The notes under the pieces were generated by a model. The model made no database searches. It was not told the origin of the DNA and worked only from the letters and a program-made list of their open reading frames with translations. A program made the translations under genes and the position numbers. A stretch of DNA of 37,888 bases from IMG/VR virus record IMGVR_UViG_3300021378_002673, positions 1 to 37,888 of that record; one strand, 5' to 3'. Shown here in pieces: positions 34,928-37,888 of the stretch (its first letter is position 1; each line of letters opens with the position of its first letter). The stretch is from a virus.

Positions 34928-35867
34928 CGGCTACTAGCGTGTTATTTGAAATATATTTGTATTTTTTAATTACTGGGTTGGTCAGATGAAACCATTGTAT
35001 TTCTAAGGTTTTATCAGAACGAGATAAAATTTTACCACACACATTGATGTCTTCGTGAATGTAGCAAGAAATCTCATCGTACAATAGTATTATATGCAGT
35101 TTGTTATTTTGTGCAAGTGGGTTTAGTATCTTGGTTGCTTCCAATGTTGAAGGAATTATTTTTTGATTATTATCTAATACAATATATCCGAACAGTCTTT
35201 CTAGACTGTGTGCGCATGTGCCTTTTTTAACATCGCTAATTTTGCCTTTTTCTTTTTGTAATTTTGGTCTAATTAAAGATAATGTGTCATCATTAAAATA
35301 AGAACGAAAAGTAGAGATCTTACCAAAAAACATATTACCTCCACAGAATTTTTTATTCTTTACCTTGTCATATGGAATAGATAGTATATTTTCTGATATG
35401 TCTTCTATAATACTACTGTTTGTATGCTCCATATCGCTCATAATTAAATTAGAGCATGTAAGAGCTCCACACTTATTGTCTTTAAGTTTATCTAAGTTTT
35501 TTAGAAAAATAGACCTATTACCTATAAGATTATGTAAAAGGATAATTCTCCAATTAATTTTTCCTGCAAATAAACTTTTTTTAGTATGTATCTTCAAGAA
35601 TATATCATATTCAAATCTAGAAGAGTCTAGACTATTTAACTGCTCAAGAAAAGGGAGGACATCTCCTCCCATATTATCGTGATATGTAATACTATATACA
35701 TCGAAAATGGTTGGTATACTATCTTCAACTATAAAATTTTGTTCGTTGTTTTTATACAGACCTATGTGCAATTCAATAAGATCTTGTATTGGTATTAATA
35801 GAGACAGTATTTCTGGCCATAAATCGACATGATATAACCACAATAATACTGGAACTCTATTTGTCAT
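34914..35867 (-). CDS. RgpF-like rhamnan synthesis domain protein
   Basis: 317 residues. The region LLWLYHVDLWPEIL, MGGDVLPFLEQLNS, YDIFLKIHTKKS, NWRIILLHNLIGN, FCGGNMFFGKI and SLERLFGYIV follows the order of RgpF-family glycan proteins. The C-terminal 75 residues form a small beta domain. It overlaps the fucose synthase gene by 14 bases and the membrane protein by 11. It probably takes part in assembling a deoxyhexose-rich polysaccharide; enzymatic role in this family is not fully defined. Confidence 0.75.
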   Translation of the reverse strand: MTNRVPVLLWLYHVDLWPEILSLLIPIQDLIELHIGLYKNNEQNFIVEDSIPTIFDVYSITYHDNMGGDVLPFLEQLNSLDSSRFEYDIFLKIHTKKSLFAGKINWRIILLHNLIGNRSIFLKNLDKLKDNKCGALTCSNLIMSDMEHTNSSIIEDISENILSIPYDKVKNKKFCGGNMFFGKISTFRSYFNDDTLSLIRPKLQKEKGKISDVKKGTCAHSLERLFGYIVLDNNQKIIPSTLEATKILNPLAQNNKLHIILLYDEISCYIHEDINVCGKILSRSDKTLEIQWFHLTNPVIKKYKYISNNTLVADGQQ

Positions 35868-36108
35868 TTACTAATTTATTATATAATACTAGACTTAAAA
35901 CAGCACCAGCTATTCCCATGAATATGCCAGAAGGCTCTAGTGCATTGTACTGACCCAGTAAATATAATACAGCACCGCCCATGTATGAGCCAGCTACTCC
36001 TAATGCTATTGTCTTAAAAAAACCAAAATTTTCTTCTCCGGGAACAATGCTTTTAGCAATAGCTCCTACAAATATACCATATACACACCATATAATTATA
36101 CTAAACAT
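35857..36108 (-). CDS. GlsB/YeaQ/YmgE-family small membrane protein
   Basis: 83 residues with three hydrophobic segments (about 3-18, 28-50 and 58-77). The first has IWCVYGIFVGAIAKSIVPGE, followed by FFKTIALGVAGSYMGGAVL, the signature of the transglycosylase-associated GlsB/YeaQ family. Despite the name, no lytic activity is established. In a phage it could alter the host membrane. It overlaps the next upstream gene by 8 bases. Confidence 0.75.
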   Translation of the reverse strand: MFSIIIWCVYGIFVGAIAKSIVPGEENFGFFKTIALGVAGSYMGGAVLYLLGQYNALEPSGIFMGIAGAVLSLVLYNKLVNDK

Positions 36109-36493
36109 TTAAAGCCTCCAGAATTGATGAAAGTTCATCATCCGTGATATTCTCTCCACTATTTAAAATACTATCTACGATATTTGCTCCATACTGTTTG
36201 TATGTATCTTTTTTCATTTCTTGTCTCATCACTTTACGAATACGCATTTTAGTAAACCAACCGCGCCGATTTGACAAGGTTTTAATTTGATCTTTTAGAA
36301 AAGAATGTTTCTCTTCCTTAGACATTTTATTCAATTTACTACTATGACATTCTTGAATTACTCTAATTGAGTTTAAAATAATACCAATTATCATAATAGT
36401 TAAAAGAACACTACCATATTCTTCACAGCCGCTTAGACCTGAATCATTTACTATCTTGTTAGATAGGTTTTCCAATTGTTTGTTGTTTTTCAT
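36101..36493 (-). CDS. Single-pass membrane protein, unknown
   Basis: 130 residues. One transmembrane segment, SVLLTIMIIGIILNSIRVI, at about residues 28-46, then a basic cytoplasmic-type tail (NRRGWFTKMRIRKVMRQEMK) and an acidic helix at the end. The ATG shares one base with the stop of the structural gene upstream. Placement beside the GlsB-like gene might suggest a lysis or membrane function, but no holin or endolysin motif is seen. Confidence 0.6.
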   Translation of the reverse strand: MKNNKQLENLSNKIVNDSGLSGCEEYGSVLLTIMIIGIILNSIRVIQECHSSKLNKMSKEEKHSFLKDQIKTLSNRRGWFTKMRIRKVMRQEMKKDTYKQYGANIVDSILNSGENITDDELSSILEALNV

Positions 36494-36960
36494 TAGAATG
36501 TACCACTAGGAGAAGTGAAAAAATCTCCAGTAAGCATCCATTCATTACTGGAAAATTTAGTAATTTTGCCCACACCGTACTGTCGAGTTAAATCAGTATG
36601 ATTTCCCATACTTCTTATATATACCCCAGATGGAGACAAAATTCTTACATCTGAAGTGGAACTAGTATTAAATACGTCTATATAATCACCTATATTTGCG
36701 CTAGTTGATGCAGCAGATGTTATGGTTACTGTAGACGGTACGCTTTTATTGATATTGATAATATTGTTAATATCATTAGCGGTTGTGTCATAATTTAATT
36801 CAGTATTTACTGTTCGAGAATTAACTGTCTGTTTTACTAGCTCTTTTTTTATACCAGAAACAGGAAGTTTATATGTTAAATCGTCAGAGCTAACAATTAG
36901 ATTATCTGTGTTTAAAACTCCTGTAGAAGCCGGTAGATTTTTAACTCTTATACTACTCAT
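36493..36960 (-). CDS. Fibre or decoration-type structural protein
   Basis: 155 residues. The N-terminus MSSIRVKNLPASTGVLNTDN and DDLTYKLPVSGIKKEL is the sort of attachment segment seen on phage tail fibres and head decorations. The rest is Ser/Thr/Asn-rich beta repeats (VPSTVTITSAASTSANIGDY) with no Cys. It ends next to the membrane protein gene. The structural role is an inference from composition and position next to the Cys-rich protein. Confidence 0.55.
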   Translation of the reverse strand: MSSIRVKNLPASTGVLNTDNLIVSSDDLTYKLPVSGIKKELVKQTVNSRTVNTELNYDTTANDINNIININKSVPSTVTITSAASTSANIGDYIDVFNTSSTSDVRILSPSGVYIRSMGNHTDLTRQYGVGKITKFSSNEWMLTGDFFTSPSGTF

Positions 36961-36974
36961 TTAGTTATCTCCGA

Positions 36975-37888
36975 TTAAGGTTCATAGAAAATAGATTGTG
37001 GGGCTGAGGCTGAGTAACAAGGATCTTCTGGGTCGTCTGAAGTAATGGTATCAACACTACCTTCGTTACATTCTAAACATGGGTCGGTTGTATCATATGT
37101 TGGTCGCACGCCTTGATTAAAACCGCCCCATCCAGTGCCACATTCTTCGCACTGTTTAGGATCTGCACACCCAACAAATATTACGCCATATGGAGGATTT
37201 GGATCACTGCTCGTACAGCATGTTGTTCCTGGAGGACATTTGTCTACACCTGCGCAGTCCTGACATGATGGAGCAGGTTCTGCGCCAGATTCTCCACAAC
37301 ATTGTCCTTCATCTAGACAGCTTCCATTACAACACTCTTGAGTTTCTCCGCAACTATAGGAGTAATCTCCAGGTCCATCACTACAGCATTTTTTTGACGC
37401 AACCGCTGTGGTTTCACCAGTTTGACAACATTCTTCTCCCTCGTCTAAAGTAGAGGTAAAAAATGGCATCTGTGGCTCATCGCTCAAAGCAGGATAAAAA
37501 GGATTGTCTATTACTTCACATTCCATACATGCTAATGTAGCATTTACACTTCCGTTATAAGCGACACAATTCCCTGTCTGTTCATAATCATCAGCTTCAA
37601 ATGTACAATGAGGACAAGGAGGTATTATACATGAAAACGTGTCGTATTCGATGTTATTTGGGAAAGGATGATTTGACCCGTCGTCCCAAGTATCTGTTCC
37701 TGATTTAGTACATACTTTTGGAGGTATGCATTTCTCTTCTATGTATTTTCCGAATGGGAAATTTTCTTTACAATCCTGACATCTAGGATCGTATGGTATG
37801 CCATCACAACAGGCTTTTGTAGGATCATTAGGATCCCAAGGCGTTCTAGCAAAACTGCCAGAAAGAGGATTAGGAAAAGAAATACATA
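36975..37888 (-). CDS. Cys-rich structural-type protein, 5' end cut by window edge
   Basis: The frame is open from 36975 to the right edge, so the ATG at 37526 is probably internal and about 304 codons are visible. By my count there are 34 cysteines. Short CxxC units recur: RCQDC, PCPHC, ACMEC, SCQDC, QCEEC and PCLEC, with CC pairs between them. The sequence is rich in Pro, Gly and Asp and has no long hydrophobic stretch. It is probably a virion surface or fibre protein with many disulfides or metal sites. It lies upstream of the fibre-like gene with a 14-base gap. The family is not recognised. Confidence 0.7.
   Translation of the reverse strand, partial: CISFPNPLSGSFARTPWDPNDPTKACCDGIPYDPRCQDCKENFPFGKYIEEKCIPPKVCTKSGTDTWDDGSNHPFPNNIEYDTFSCIIPPCPHCTFEADDYEQTGNCVAYNGSVNATLACMECEVIDNPFYPALSDEPQMPFFTSTLDEGEECCQTGETTAVASKKCCSDGPGDYSYSCGETQECCNGSCLDEGQCCGESGAEPAPSCQDCAGVDKCPPGTTCCTSSDPNPPYGVIFVGCADPKQCEECGTGWGGFNQGVRPTYDTTDPCLECNEGSVDTITSDDPEDPCYSASAPQSIFYEP

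Overview
The window looks like part of the genome of a large, AT-rich tailed bacteriophage (Caudoviricetes), probably uncultivated. Genes are packed almost without gaps, with many 4-nt ATGA overlaps, and nearly all lie on the minus strand. The content is a virus-type replication kit (split DNA polymerase III alpha, DEDDh exonuclease, DnaB helicase, DnaG primase, RecA, SSB), nucleotide metabolism (class II ribonucleotide reductase, dCMP deaminase, dNMP kinase), PhoH, homing-type endonucleases and structural-type proteins. TAA, TAG and TGA are all used as stops, so the code is standard. No rRNA, tRNA, CRISPR array, integrase or transposase was seen. The host cannot be named from the sequence; a marine or aquatic bacterium is only a guess.

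Layout, left to right. (1) 1-3465, plus strand: one very large structural-type protein, open at the left edge, convergent with everything else. (2) 3484-5335, minus: a zinc-ribbon protein, a candidate single-strand annealing protein and a Vsr-like (EDxHD) homing endonuclease. (3) 5307-11809: seven coupled genes for glycosyltransferase-, nucleotidyltransferase- and methyltransferase-like proteins, several lacking canonical catalytic motifs. (4) 11826-12359: an autonomous SSB unit with its own sigma70-type promoter and a strong terminator. (5) 12356-23838: the replication and recombination block. DNA polymerase III alpha is split into two genes with a small protein and the exonuclease between them; then come a PD-(D/E)XK nuclease, dNMP kinase, primase, helicase, a Lys-rich zinc protein, a helical protein, a small endonuclease, RecA and an unknown. 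(6) 23848-26960: small unknown proteins, including a paralogous pair, an FmdB-like zinc ribbon, an HNH nuclease and PhoH. (7) 26985-29797: ribonucleotide reductase and dCMP deaminase, each with non-coding or promoter-like sequence upstream. (8) 29825-35867: a second glycan block with a sulfotransferase-glycosyltransferase fusion, a three-module glycosyltransferase, GDP-L-fucose synthase and an RgpF-like protein. (9) 35857-37888: two small membrane proteins, a fibre-like structural protein and a very cysteine-rich protein running off the right edge.

Minus-strand transcription runs right to left. Nucleotide-synthesis genes feed the replication block. Two glycan blocks flank this core and could make or attach a fucose-containing, possibly sulfated glycan on virion proteins or the host surface; the target is unknown. 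The most unusual items are the split polymerase with an apparently intact PHP site plus a separate exonuclease, the chimeric and duplicated glycosyltransferases, the motif-depleted transferase cluster, and the Cys-rich protein with repeated CxxC modules. There is no gene-free stretch over 300 bases; the longest gap is 152 bases (29184-29335).
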